The translations under genes were made by a program, and so were the position numbers. From NCBI RefSeq assembly GCF_001270265.1, contig NZ_LGAP01000002.1:62001-126000 (forward strand): a stretch of DNA of 64,000 nt, read 5' to 3'. The stretch is from Ensifer adhaerens. GTDB taxonomy: Bacteria; Pseudomonadota; Alphaproteobacteria; Rhizobiales; Rhizobiaceae. Shown piece by piece: positions 16,981 through 26,177 of this stretch. Below the pieces are notes generated by a model. The model did not search any database. It was not told the origin of the DNA and worked only from the letters and a program-made list of their open reading frames with translations. Within the stretch, counting starts at the first letter, position 1; each line of letters starts with the position of its first letter.

Positions 16981-18699
16981 ATGACCGAGCTCTCAGCAGG
17001 GTCGGTACCGAGCGCCACGCGTGACCGGTCGACCATCACCTTCTGGGCCGTAAGCATCCTGACGACGATCCTGGTGATCGGGCCGATTGCGCCCATCATT
17101 CTCCAGGCCTTTCTCGACCGGCCGCTCTACAAGCCCGACGCCGTCGTCACCGCAGGCAATTTCGTTCGCCTGTTTACCGAGGCGGGCATGGGCAAGATCG
17201 TGCTCAACACGCTCTTCTTCGCCGTCGTCACCATGGTCGTTGCCCAGCTTTTCGGTTCGGTCATGGCCGTCATCGTCGGTCGCACCAATCTGCCCGGGCG
17301 CAAATGGATCGGCGAGATCCTGATCTGGCCGCTGTTCGTCAGCAACCTCGTAATGGCCTTCGGTTGGTTCACCATGTACGGCCCGTCGGGCTATATCACA
17401 CTCGCCTTCAAGGCCGGCACCGGGCTTAGCCCGTGGAACCTCTACAGCCTGACGGGCATGAGCATCGTCGCTGGTCTCAGCCAGGCGCCACTCGCCTACC
17501 TCATGTGCATCGGCGCGGTCACCAAGGCCGACGCCCAGCTCGAGGACGCCGCCCGCTCGGCAGGCGCCAGCCCCATGCGCGCACTAATCAGCATCACCGT
17601 TCCGATGATGCGGCCGGCAATGGTCTATTCCGCAGTGCTGAACTTCGTCATCGGTATCGAGATGCTGGCGATCCCCCTGGTCTTCGGCGGCCCGAGCGGC
17701 ATCCACACGGTGACGACCTTCCTCTATGACCAGGGCATTAATGCCGCGGTGCAATCCGACTACGGCATCGTCGGCGCCGGCGCCGTCATGCTGCTTTTGA
17801 TCGTCGGCCTGCTCGTCTGGCTGCAGGGCCAGCTGATGAAGGACAGCGGCCGCTTCGTGACGGTGCGCGGCAAGGCCTCCCGCCCCTCGCTCGTCGATCT
17901 CGGACACTGGCGCTGGGTCGCATTCGCCGCCGTCGCAGCCTATGTGCTCTTCACCATCGTCGCCGTCTTCGCCGGCATCTTCATGCGCGCCAGCGTCAGC
18001 TTCCTGACACCACTAGTGCCGTTCTGGAAGCTCCTGACCTTTGCCAATTTCGAGCTGATCTTCAATCAGCCGGGCTATGTCAGGGCCATCCTCAATTCCG
18101 TGGTCATCTCCTTCCTCGGCGGCATCATCGGAACTGCCTGCGTCGTGCTCATCGCGCTCGTCGCCAAGCGTTCCGAATTCCGCTTCCGTCGCGCGCTGGA
18201 ATACGTCGCCCTGTTCCCGCGCTCGCTGCCCGGCATCATCGCCGGCCTCGGCTTCTTCTATGCGGTCGTCTGGGTGCCGGGCCTCGACATGATCCGCGGC
18301 ACGATCTGGATCCTGATCGCCGCCTTCGTCGTGCGCTACATTCCGATCGGTTTCGGTGCGATCGCGCCGGCGCTGTCGCAGATCGGCGAAGAGCTTGACC
18401 GCGCCTCGCGCATTTCCGGCGCCGACTGGTGGACGACGATGACCCGCATCGTCCTGCCGCTGTTGAAGCCGGCGCTGTTTTCAAGCTTCGCGCTGCTCTT
18501 CATCCACTTCTTCAAGGAGTATGTGACGGCGGTTTTCCTCTACCAGCCGGGATCCGAAATCATCGGCTCGACCATGCTGCAGCTCTATGCCCAGGGCGAC
18601 AACGGTCCCGTCTCTGCCCTTGCAACCATCCAAGTCATCATCACGGCCTTGTTCGTCTTCATGGCGCGCCGTCTGCTGGGAGCCAAGATCTATGGCTGA
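16981..18699 (+). CDS. ABC transporter permease, fused two-domain type
   Basis: The 572-residue protein has about 12 hydrophobic segments and two BPD_transp_1 modules, as in FbpB/SfuB. The ATPase-contact (EAA) loops are DAARSAGASPMRALISITVP (about residue 187) and RASRISGADWWTTMTRIVLP (about residue 474). One chain therefore forms the whole channel. Its last eight bases overlap the ATPase gene. The ATG at 16981 follows a weak GAGGAC site. Confidence 0.9.
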   Translation: MTELSAGSVPSATRDRSTITFWAVSILTTILVIGPIAPIILQAFLDRPLYKPDAVVTAGNFVRLFTEAGMGKIVLNTLFFAVVTMVVAQLFGSVMAVIVGRTNLPGRKWIGEILIWPLFVSNLVMAFGWFTMYGPSGYITLAFKAGTGLSPWNLYSLTGMSIVAGLSQAPLAYLMCIGAVTKADAQLEDAARSAGASPMRALISITVPMMRPAMVYSAVLNFVIGIEMLAIPLVFGGPSGIHTVTTFLYDQGINAAVQSDYGIVGAGAVMLLLIVGLLVWLQGQLMKDSGRFVTVRGKASRPSLVDLGHWRWVAFAAVAAYVLFTIVAVFAGIFMRASVSFLTPLVPFWKLLTFANFELIFNQPGYVRAILNSVVISFLGGIIGTACVVLIALVAKRSEFRFRRALEYVALFPRSLPGIIAGLGFFYAVVWVPGLDMIRGTIWILIAAFVVRYIPIGFGAIAPALSQIGEELDRASRISGADWWTTMTRIVLPLLKPALFSSFALLFIHFFKEYVTAVFLYQPGSEIIGSTMLQLYAQGDNGPVSALATIQVIITALFVFMARRLLGAKIYG

Positions 18700-19771
18700 T
18701 CTCATCCTCGACAATCTTTCCATCAATTACGGCTCCTACAAGGCCGTCAGTGAGGTCTCGCTCACCATTCCGAAGGGGGAATTCCTGACGCTGCTCGGCC
18801 CCTCCGGCTGCGGCAAGTCGACGACGCTTTTTGCAATCTCCGGGCTCAACCACGCGACGTCGGGTGCAATCCGCATGGGCGACCGCGTGCTCTTCGACGG
18901 CAAGACCGGAACGGTGGTGCCGCCGGAACAGCGCAACATCGGGCTGGTCTTTCAAAGCTACGCGCTCTGGCCGCATATGTCGGTGGCGGAAAACCTCGCC
19001 TTCCCGCTGAAACTGCGCAAGATCGGCCGCGCCGAGCAGGACAAGCGCATCAAGGAAGCGCTTGAACTTGTCGAAATGGCCAAGTTCGCGGAGCGTTATC
19101 CCTTCGAACTTTCCGGCGGCCAGCAACAGCGCGTGGCGCTTGCCCGGGCACTCGTCTACCGACCGGGCCTGCTTTTGCTCGACGAGCCGCTGTCCAACCT
19201 CGATGCAAAGCTGCGCGAGCGCGCACGCGTCTGGTTGCGCGAACTTCAGGAGCGGCTCGGCGTCACCACCGTGTACGTGACCCACGATCAGGCGGAAGCG
19301 CTTGCGGTTTCCGACCGCATTGCGGTGATGGACACCGGCCGCATCCGCCAGCTCGGCACGCCAAAGGAGATCTATGAAACGCCGGCCGATGCCTTCGTCG
19401 CCGACTTCATCGGCTCCTCGAACTTCCTGACGGGCACCGTGGTCAATCGCGCCGCCGGCATTGCCAATGTTCGCCTCGATGACGGAACGGTGATCAAGGC
19501 GAATACGGGCAGGAACGGTGCGGACGAGAAAGTCGTGATTGCCGTGCGTCCTGAGCGGCTGCAGATCGTTGGCGGTGCCGGCGAGAACATCGTGCAGGCA
19601 ACCATCCAGGGCGGCTCCTATCTCGGCTCCGTCTACCAGTACGAGCTGACAGGTGCGGGCAGCACCTTCCGCGTTCAAACCGCGCGTGAGGTCGCCGACA
19701 AACATGTCTTCGTCTATGTGCCGCCGGAAGCCTCGACGCTGTTTGCCGCGCAATCCCGGCCGCTGGCCTAA
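18692..19771 (+). CDS. ABC transporter ATP-binding protein (spermidine/iron-type)
   Basis: The 359-residue protein has Walker A GPSGCGKST (residues about 36-44), the Q-loop in NIGLVFQSYALWPHMS, signature LSGGQQQRVALARAL, Walker B LLLLDEPLSNLD and a C-terminal TOBE domain (about 280-355). The ATG at 18692 overlaps the permease stop. A reading frame extending 35 codons upstream would run into the permease gene and is rejected. It energises the importer formed with the two preceding genes. Confidence 0.92.
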   Translation: MADLILDNLSINYGSYKAVSEVSLTIPKGEFLTLLGPSGCGKSTTLFAISGLNHATSGAIRMGDRVLFDGKTGTVVPPEQRNIGLVFQSYALWPHMSVAENLAFPLKLRKIGRAEQDKRIKEALELVEMAKFAERYPFELSGGQQQRVALARALVYRPGLLLLDEPLSNLDAKLRERARVWLRELQERLGVTTVYVTHDQAEALAVSDRIAVMDTGRIRQLGTPKEIYETPADAFVADFIGSSNFLTGTVVNRAAGIANVRLDDGTVIKANTGRNGADEKVVIAVRPERLQIVGGAGENIVQATIQGGSYLGSVYQYELTGAGSTFRVQTAREVADKHVFVYVPPEASTLFAAQSRPLA

Positions 19772-19792
19772 GCCGTGAACGCGGAGCACCCC

Positions 19793-21007
19793 ATGAGCAA
19801 GCAACCCAAAAGCTTCGACACTGACGCGAAGGGGCCGCTTGACGGCATTCGCGTCGTTGATCTGTCGCGCCTGGTCGCCGGCAACATGTTGTCGCTGCAG
19901 CTCGGCGATTTCGGCGCCGACGTCATCAAGGTCGAGCCGCCGGTCGGCGACCCCTTACGCGACTGGCGCGACGGCGGCAGCTCGCTCTACTGGAAGACCT
20001 ACGGCCGCAACAAGCGCTCGGTCATGCTCAATCTTCGCGAACCGGCGGCGATGGATGCCATGCTCAAGCTGCTCGATACGGCTGATGTCTTCATCGAGAA
20101 CTTCCGCCCTGGGACACTCGAAGAGATGGGCATGGCGCCGGAGACGCTGCTTGCCCGCAATCCCGACCTGGTCATCGTGCGCATTTCCGGCTTCGGCCAG
20201 ACCGGCCCTTACGCAACCCTGCCCGGGTTCGGCACGCTGGTGGAGGCGATGAGCGGATTTGCTGCCCGCACCGGATTTGCCGATCGCGAGCCGGTGCTGC
20301 CGCCGCTGGCCCTCGCCGACATGATCGCCGGGATCTACGGCTCTTCCGCCGTCAGCATGGCACTTTTGGCGCGGCAGCGCGGCACGGCGCGCGGGCAGGT
20401 CATCGACCTGTCGCTGCTGGAGCCGATGTTCTCCGTGCTCGGGCCGGAGGCAGCGATCTACAAGACGACCGGCAAGATCAAGGAACGGGTCGGCAGCGGC
20501 TCCAACACGACATCGCCGCGCAACGTCTACCGATGCGCCGACGGCAGATATGTGGCCCTTTCCGGCTCCACCCAGGCCGTCGCCAAGCGCATCTTCGAGA
20601 TCATCGGTCGTCCCGAAATGATCGCTGATCCGCGGTTTGCCACCAATACAGACCGGGTGCGCAACCGGCCGCTGGTCGACGAGGCCGTCGGCGCCTGGTT
20701 TGCCACCCGCGAACGCGACGACGCGCTCGACGTCATGCGTCGGGCCGGCGCGACTGTCGGACCGGTCTACAACATCGCCGATGCCTTCAACGACGCGCAT
20801 TTCATCGAGCGTGAGGTCTTCACCGAAGTCGAGGATCGTGAGCACGGCTCGCTGCCGATGCACAACATCCTGCCGCGAATGTCGGCGACGCCGGGCGTCT
20901 GGCGCAATCCGGCACCGGCGCTCGGCGAAAACACCCGCGACGTGCTCAACGAAGTAGGCCTGTCGACCGATGAAATCGACCTGATCATGGGAGGCCGAAC
21001 CGAATGA
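19793..21007 (+). CDS. CoA-transferase family III (CaiB/BaiF)
   Basis: The 404-residue protein begins the family fold with LDGIRVVDLSRLVAGNMLSLQLGDFGADVIKVE. The catalytic Asp is expected in LALADMIAGIYG (about residue 175). Family members move CoA between carboxylic acids. ATG 19793 with GGAG at 19782 is preferred over GTG 19775. It is followed with a 4-base overlap by a citrate-lyase-beta-like CoA-ester lyase, an arrangement seen in malate/citramalate/itaconate-type pathways where the acid is activated and then cleaved. The actual substrate is unknown. Confidence 0.9.
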   Translation: MSKQPKSFDTDAKGPLDGIRVVDLSRLVAGNMLSLQLGDFGADVIKVEPPVGDPLRDWRDGGSSLYWKTYGRNKRSVMLNLREPAAMDAMLKLLDTADVFIENFRPGTLEEMGMAPETLLARNPDLVIVRISGFGQTGPYATLPGFGTLVEAMSGFAARTGFADREPVLPPLALADMIAGIYGSSAVSMALLARQRGTARGQVIDLSLLEPMFSVLGPEAAIYKTTGKIKERVGSGSNTTSPRNVYRCADGRYVALSGSTQAVAKRIFEIIGRPEMIADPRFATNTDRVRNRPLVDEAVGAWFATRERDDALDVMRRAGATVGPVYNIADAFNDAHFIEREVFTEVEDREHGSLPMHNILPRMSATPGVWRNPAPALGENTRDVLNEVGLSTDEIDLIMGGRTE

Positions 21008-21852
21008 TGTTGCGCTCGCTCCTCTATGTTCCCGGCAGTTCGCCGCGCTTTCTGGAAAGGGCCCACGAACGCGTGGCCGACGCCATCATCATCGACCTTG
21101 AGGACGCTGTCGCGGCGAACGAAAAGGACGCGGCAAGGGCAGCACTCGCTCGAACCGTGCCGATGGTTGGCCGAGGCGGCGCCCTCGTGGTTGTCCGGAT
21201 CAACACCCATGACGAAACGGCGATGCTGGCCGACGCCAGCGCTGCCTGCGAGGCGGGTGCAGGTGCGCTTTATATCCCCAAGGTGTCTTCGCCCGAAATT
21301 CTCCACAAGCTCGACGGGCATCTGCAGCCGTTGGAAACGGCCGCGAACCGTCCACCGATGCGGTTTGCGCCGCTGATCGAAGATCCGGCGGGGCTGCTGA
21401 ACGCGGCCTCGGTCGCCGCAGGCCCGCGGGTCTTTGCCCTGTCGGCCGGTGGGGAGGACCTTGCAACATCCATGGGGGCCCAGCCGACGCCTGAGGTACT
21501 GCGCATGCCGAAGCTGATGATCCACTACGCCGCGAAGGCCGCCGGCGTCTTATCTTTCGGGCTGCTGCGCAGCACCGCCGACTATGCCGACAAGACCACC
21601 TTGTCCGCGGCCATAAGCGAAGCCAAGGATTTTGGCTTCGACGGCGCGACCTGCATTCACCCGAGTGTCGTTCCCCTGTTGAACGAAGGCTTTTCACCGT
21701 CCGAAGAAGAACTCGACCGTGCGCGCCGCCTGATTGCAGCTGCCGACGCCGCCGCACAAGCCGGGATCGGCGCCTTTACCTTCGAAGGCAAGTTCGTCGA
21801 CCTGCCGATCGTCACGCGCGCCCGCGCTTTGCTTGCGCGGTCCCCGGGCTGA
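21004..21852 (+). CDS. HpcH/HpaI (citrate lyase beta / citramalyl-CoA lyase-like) CoA-ester lyase
   Basis: The 282-residue TIM-barrel enzyme starts MLRSLLYVPGSSPRFLERA, as in CitE/malyl-CoA lyase-like proteins. Asp/Glu metal ligands are expected in IIDLEDAV and the central LIEDPAGLL region; FALSAGGEDLATSMG is a family hallmark. It should cleave a beta-hydroxyacyl-CoA into acetyl-CoA and a 2-oxo acid (or do the reverse). The start overlaps the CoA-transferase stop (ATGA), so the two enzymes are probably used in sequence. Confidence 0.88.
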   Translation: MMLRSLLYVPGSSPRFLERAHERVADAIIIDLEDAVAANEKDAARAALARTVPMVGRGGALVVVRINTHDETAMLADASAACEAGAGALYIPKVSSPEILHKLDGHLQPLETAANRPPMRFAPLIEDPAGLLNAASVAAGPRVFALSAGGEDLATSMGAQPTPEVLRMPKLMIHYAAKAAGVLSFGLLRSTADYADKTTLSAAISEAKDFGFDGATCIHPSVVPLLNEGFSPSEEELDRARRLIAAADAAAQAGIGAFTFEGKFVDLPIVTRARALLARSPG

Positions 21853-21893
21853 TCCGATTGCCCTGCGTCCCCGCATCTATCCTGGAGAACAGA

Positions 21894-22922
21894 GTGTCAG
21901 ACTTTCCCACCACCGAGAGACATATGGGCCGCAAATGGCGTGTCCTCGTAACCCACAACAGGATCGCGGAGAGCGCCGTCGAGCTGCTCAACGCCCATGA
22001 CTGCGACGTGTTTTTCTCTCCGCCCTACGACGCCTCGGATGTCGTTGCCGCACGCGCGGCCGATCTCGGCATCGACGCGATCATGGTGCGGCAGGGCCAG
22101 ATCAATGAGGCCGTCATTGCCGCATCGCCGAAGCTGAAGGTCATCGTCAAGCATGGCGTCGGCGTCGACAATGTCGACATCCAGGCGGCAGCCGATCGCG
22201 GCATACCGGTGTTGCGCTCGATGGGCTCGAACGCCCGCGCGGTCGCCGAGCACACGATCGCGCTTTCGCTGGCGCTGATCAAGGAGATCGGGCCGCTGAC
22301 CGCGGCGGTGAAAGGCGCCCAGTGGCCGAAACCAACCTTTATGGGACGCGACATCGCCGGCACGCTCATGGGGCTCATCGGCTATGGCGCGATCGGTCGC
22401 GAAACCGCGGCCATGGCGCGCGCACTCGGCATGACCGTGATCGTCTACGATCCGCATGCCTCTGCCACACTCGCACAAGAAAACATTGCCGCCATCGACG
22501 ACGTTGACGAGCTTGTCGCCCGCGCCGACATCGTCAGCCTGCATTGCCCCTTGACGGCAGAGACGCGCCACCTCATCGACGCCCGCCGTCTCGCGCTGAT
22601 GAAGCCGACGTCCTTCATCGTCAACACTGCCCGCGGCGGCATCATCGATGAGGCGGCGCTTGCCGACGCCCTGCGCAACAGGCGTATCGCGGGTGCGGCG
22701 CTCGACAGTTTCGCAGCCGAACCGCCGGCCGCCGACAACCCGCTCTGGGCCTCGCCGCTGGTGCTGGCCACGCCACACATCGGCGGCGTCACGCACGGTT
22801 CGTCGAAAGCGATGGCCGAGATCGCGGCGCGCCACATCATCAGCGTCCTCAACGGCCAAGCGCCGGATGCCTTCAGCCTTGCGACACCGCAGAGCCTCGG
22901 CCTGCGCAAGGCGACCGCCTGA
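21894..22922 (+). CDS. D-2-hydroxyacid dehydrogenase (PGDH-like)
   Basis: The 342-residue protein has the NAD-binding motif GLIGYGAIGRETA, the catalytic Arg in NTARGGIIDEAAL and catalytic His in ATPHIGGVTHG, all typical of phosphoglycerate/hydroxypyruvate dehydrogenase relatives. GTG 21894 preceded by TGGAGAAC is chosen; ATG 21924 (MGRKWRVLV) is an alternative. There is no ACT domain, so it is not a serine-regulated biosynthetic PGDH. It may interconvert a 2-oxo acid and a D-2-hydroxy acid of the same pathway. Confidence 0.88.
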   Translation: MSDFPTTERHMGRKWRVLVTHNRIAESAVELLNAHDCDVFFSPPYDASDVVAARAADLGIDAIMVRQGQINEAVIAASPKLKVIVKHGVGVDNVDIQAAADRGIPVLRSMGSNARAVAEHTIALSLALIKEIGPLTAAVKGAQWPKPTFMGRDIAGTLMGLIGYGAIGRETAAMARALGMTVIVYDPHASATLAQENIAAIDDVDELVARADIVSLHCPLTAETRHLIDARRLALMKPTSFIVNTARGGIIDEAALADALRNRRIAGAALDSFAAEPPAADNPLWASPLVLATPHIGGVTHGSSKAMAEIAARHIISVLNGQAPDAFSLATPQSLGLRKATA

Positions 22923-22926
22923 AGCT

Positions 22927-23022
22927 TCTCCAGGGAAAGTGCGAAGCGGTTTTTGCCACGAAATACGTAAAAACAACGAGATAGAGCGTTTCCGCGACCC
23001 CGTTCAAGCCGGAAACGCTCTA
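22927..23022. repeat. Rhizobial intergenic palindromic repeat, copy 1
   Basis: The segment contains GTGCGAAGCGGTTTT, a GCGTAAAAACA-like core and GATAGAGCG, ending in an inverted repeat (AGAGCGTTTCC ... GGAAACGCTCT). The same blocks in the same order occur at 35991-36096. Similar elements (RIME-like) are scattered in Rhizobium, Sinorhizobium and Agrobacterium genomes. Here it sits inside the catabolic operon, between the dehydrogenase and RraA-like genes. Confidence 0.8.
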
Positions 23023-23044
23023 AAGCTCCACAAGGAAAGAACAC

Positions 23045-23722
23045 ATGCCCATCGGTTTCAGAGTGAAGAACAGCATGGAACGCGTCGACGCCTCCTACGT
23101 CGAGGCATTCCGCGTCCTGCCGGTCGCCAACGTGTCCGACAGCATGTCGCGGCTTGTCGCCGGCGGCGACCGGTTGCGCCCGATGCATGGTGGCGGCGTG
23201 CTGGCCGGGCCGGCGCTGACGGTCAAGACCTGCCCGGGCGACAACCTGATGCTGCACAAGGCGATCGACATGGCGGCACCGGGCGACGTGATCGTCGTCG
23301 ATGCCGGCGGTGACACCACCAATGCGCTGATGGGCGAACTCATGTTGGCGCATGCGGTCAAGCGTGGCGTCGCCGGCTTCGTCCTCAACGGCGCGATCCG
23401 GGACGCCGAGGCCATCCGCGCCCAAGACCTGCCGCTCTACGCGCTTGGCGTCACCCATCGCGGCCCTTACCGGACCGGCCCAGGCGAAATTGGCTTCCAG
23501 ATTTCCATCGCCGGCATGGTCATCAATCCTGGCGACCTGATGCTCGGCGACGTCGACGGCATCGTCTGTGTGCCCAAGGCGGATGCCGAGGCGGTTCTGA
23601 AGGCAACCCAGACCAAACACGACGCCGAGGCGAAGCAGATGGCGGCGACACTGTCGGGAACGACCGACAGGTCCTGGGTTGATCGCGAGTTGCAGCGGCT
23701 GGGCTGCAGCCTGGTCGACTAG
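23045..23722 (+). CDS. RraA-like aldolase/decarboxylase family protein
   Basis: The 225-residue protein belongs to the family of 4-hydroxy-4-methyl-2-oxoglutarate aldolase and the RNase E regulator RraA. The metal/substrate motif is GFVLNGAIRDAEAIR (Arg and Asp expected to bind substrate and metal), preceded by GDVIVVDAGGDTTNALMGEL. The ATG follows AAGGAAAG. Context favours an enzyme that cleaves a 4-hydroxy-2-oxo acid or decarboxylates oxaloacetate. It is probably the last gene of the IclR operon, although the intergenic repeat may end or attenuate the message. Confidence 0.85.
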   Translation: MPIGFRVKNSMERVDASYVEAFRVLPVANVSDSMSRLVAGGDRLRPMHGGGVLAGPALTVKTCPGDNLMLHKAIDMAAPGDVIVVDAGGDTTNALMGELMLAHAVKRGVAGFVLNGAIRDAEAIRAQDLPLYALGVTHRGPYRTGPGEIGFQISIAGMVINPGDLMLGDVDGIVCVPKADAEAVLKATQTKHDAEAKQMAATLSGTTDRSWVDRELQRLGCSLVD

Positions 23723-23858
23723 GCCGCCACAAGCCTGCGCGTGAGCTCAGAAAGACAAACGATCGGGTGCCGTGGTCGCTTGCCGACGATAAGCACGGGA
23801 CTGCCGCAAGCGCACGGCGATCGATTTGACCGCCAAGCGGTCGTCGACCAGGTGCATG

Positions 23859-24290
23859 TTATCCGGCGTCGGCCACGAAGCCGACGGCCTCGATGCCGGC
23901 GATGGCACAGGCCTCATCATTGTCAGACGTATCCCCCGTGATGCCGACCGCGCCGAGCAGATCGCCATCGGCCGTGCGGACCAGGACACCCCCGGGCACC
24001 GGCACGATGCGGCCGCCGGAGACAGCCGAGAGGCTTTGTATGAAATGCGGCCGCTCGATCGCAGTGTTGTTCAGCCAGCGTGATCCCATGCCGACGGCCA
24101 GTGCGCCATAGGCTTTTCCCGACGCGATCTCGAAGCGCAGCATCGATGATCCATCCTGTTTCTGGAAGGCGACGAGATGGCCGCCGGCATCGAGGACGGC
24201 TACCGAAAGTGGCTTCAGCCGGGCTTTTGCCGCCGCGCCGAAAGCACCGTCGATGATGCCGTTGGCGAGATCAAGGGTCAGTTGAGGCAT
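23859..24290 (-). CDS. GlcG/HbpS-like heme-binding domain protein (DUF336)
   Basis: The 143-residue single-domain protein has the family pattern LSVAVLDAGGHLVAF ... ASGKAYGALAVGMGS ... GGRIVPVPGGVLVR ... GAVGITGDTSDNDEACA. Members bind heme or cobalamin, or sit with glycolate and 2-hydroxyacid enzymes. ATG 24290 follows GGAACTGTT. It is convergent with the IclR operon. A second member of the same family lies at 30928-31341. Confidence 0.8.
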   Translation of the reverse strand: MPQLTLDLANGIIDGAFGAAAKARLKPLSVAVLDAGGHLVAFQKQDGSSMLRFEIASGKAYGALAVGMGSRWLNNTAIERPHFIQSLSAVSGGRIVPVPGGVLVRTADGDLLGAVGITGDTSDNDEACAIAGIEAVGFVADAG

Positions 24291-24745
24291 AACAGTTCCA
24301 ATCATATTTTTTGCCGGCACCAGCCGGCCTGAAGATTTCGGTTCATGGCTCAGAGGGGCTATCGGAATCCATCCATTTCGTAAGCTATGACAAACGCAAC
24401 TTGCCCGTCGCCCCGGACACGGTCAACCTGGGCGGCATGGCAAGATCGACTCACCAGTTAGCGACGCCCATGACCGGACCACAGTGGCCTCTTGCACCGC
24501 CATCGTTTCGGGCGAGGCACGTCACGTTGCAAGTGCAGCGCCGCGGCACGAATGCCCCCGTTTCTGTCCAATTTCTCTCTCGAGGAAGAGGCTCGGCGCC
24601 CCTAATGTCCTGCCCATGCCGACATTAGAGCTCGCGAGGGAGACGAAGATGGAAAGCACTCTAGATACCTACGTCACCAGCCGACCAGCGCCTGCTCGTG
24701 GCAGCAGCCTCGGCCGCAACTGATCCAACATCGAGGAACAAGGCT
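24291..24745. other. Intergenic region without a recognised gene
   Basis: About 455 bases between divergent genes. Open frames here have no ribosome site or recognisable protein character. It must hold promoters for both neighbours, but no convincing pair of hexamers is seen. Confidence 0.4.
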
Positions 24746-25597
24746 ATGGCCGAAGAAACATTGAAGAAGATCGTAAGCGCCAATGGCGCCACAATCGCCA
24801 CGGAAGCCTTTGGCGATCCCTCGGCGCCGCCGATGCTGTTGATCATGGGCGCGATGGCCTCGATGCTGTGGTGGCCCGACGCGTTCTGCCGCAAGCTGGC
24901 GGCGAGCGGCCGTTATGTCATCCGCTATGACAACCGCGACACCGGGCTTTCGACCAAATATGCCCCGGGCAATCCCCCCTATTCGATGGACGACATGGCC
25001 GGCGACGCGGCCGCCGTGCTCGACGCCTATGGCTTTGCCTCGGCCCACATCGTCGGCATGTCGCTCGGCGGCATGATCGCCCAGATCCTGGCCCTGTCCG
25101 CCCCCGGGCGCGTGTCTTCGCTGACCCTCATCAGCACCACGCCGATCGGCCTCGGGCTTGAGCTGCCGCCGATAAGCCCCGCCTATCTGGAACACGCTGC
25201 TGCGGGCGAAAGCCTTGACTGGTCGGACCGTGCCCAGGTGATCGATTTCATGGTCAGGGATACCCGCATGATCGCGAGCACCGCGCATCCCCACGACGCG
25301 GACCGAATCCGCGCCTTCATCGAGGAGGACTATGATCGTTCGGGCGGCCTGCTCTCCGCCACGAACCACTTCATGCTGCAGGGCGGCGAGACCGCCAACG
25401 GCAAGCTCAAATCGCTCGAAGCGCCACTTCTGGTGATCCATGGCACCAGCGACCCGATCTTTTCGGTCGAGCACGGGATGGCGATTGCCGATGCTGTGCC
25501 CGGTTCCGAATTTCTTCCGATTGAGGGCGGCGGCCATGAGTTGCACCGGCAGGACTGGGGCACGATGGTCCCAGCCATTGTCAGGCACACGGAATAG
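24746..25597 (+). CDS. Alpha/beta-fold hydrolase
   Basis: The 283-residue protein has the nucleophile elbow GMSLGG (Ser near residue 106), an acid in GTSDPIF and the catalytic His in EGGGHELH, which is a complete hydrolase triad. The oxyanion-hole region is MLLIMGAMASMLWW. Its pattern resembles the RdmC/aclacinomycin methylesterase-like group, with the RYDNRDTGLST motif common in these proteins. ATG 24746 follows GAGGAAC. It is a stand-alone gene; substrate unknown. Confidence 0.85.
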   Translation: MAEETLKKIVSANGATIATEAFGDPSAPPMLLIMGAMASMLWWPDAFCRKLAASGRYVIRYDNRDTGLSTKYAPGNPPYSMDDMAGDAAAVLDAYGFASAHIVGMSLGGMIAQILALSAPGRVSSLTLISTTPIGLGLELPPISPAYLEHAAAGESLDWSDRAQVIDFMVRDTRMIASTAHPHDADRIRAFIEEDYDRSGGLLSATNHFMLQGGETANGKLKSLEAPLLVIHGTSDPIFSVEHGMAIADAVPGSEFLPIEGGGHELHRQDWGTMVPAIVRHTE

Positions 25598-25733
25598 GTA
25601 GCGTCCGCATCCAGACGCCGCGGTATCCGCATTGAAGCAGGCGGACTTGATAACAGGCGCTGCGTGCCGCCATTGGTTGGTGGCGAAGAAATAGCCAGGC
25701 GCGTGCCAACAATGCCGTTGACGCCGACAGGCT

Positions 25734-25913
25734 TCAGCGAGAACGGGCCCTGTTGCGGGCGATGTCTCGTCTGATCTCCTTGAGCGTGTGTCGCAGCTCG
25801 GTGAGAGTGCCATCATCGCTCAGAGCGGTGCTGGTGCACTCGAGAAAATCGAGCTTGAGCTCCAGTTCGTCGTGCCGTTCGATCAGTCCGGCCAGTATTC
25901 GAGACGTGCGCAT
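25734..25913 (-). CDS. Small hypothetical protein (59 aa), charged helix
   Basis: The frame from ATG 25913 gives MRTSRILAGLIERHDELELK..., which is mostly helical and charged with leucine spacing suggestive of a short coiled coil, ending in an Arg-rich tail. The amino-acid composition looks protein-like rather than antisense noise. The ribosome site is weak, and a GTG start at 25943 would add ten residues. Function unknown. Confidence 0.4.
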   Translation of the reverse strand: MRTSRILAGLIERHDELELKLDFLECTSTALSDDGTLTELRHTLKEIRRDIARNRARSR

Positions 25914-26177
25914 GTCATACCCATCAAACGTCGGCGCGACCACAAGTGGGCGCGGACGTCAAGATTGCTTCGCCGTCTTCGATACGCTCCCTGTGCGACA
26001 GTTTGTTGAAACCGTGAGCGCCTTCCACGGGAAGACTGCCTTTGTGCTGGGCTCACAATCCGGGACGCCCATAGTCTCAGCGCCGATCCGGCCATATAGT
26101 CGCGCCGAGGCTCATCCGGCATGCTTTCAACGCTTGCTTGGCTGGGCGAAACCAAAGACGCGCAAGGGAGATGTTTG

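Noticed and set aside
15739-19771. Reading the second ABC system as a ferric-iron importer
   Set aside because: Subunit architecture fits, but the iron-binding tyrosine pair is not evident and the neighbours are CoA-ester catabolic enzymes, so an organic-acid ligand is favoured.
24311-24723. Short overlapping plus-strand frames before the hydrolase gene
   Set aside because: No start signals, low-complexity composition and mutual overlap.
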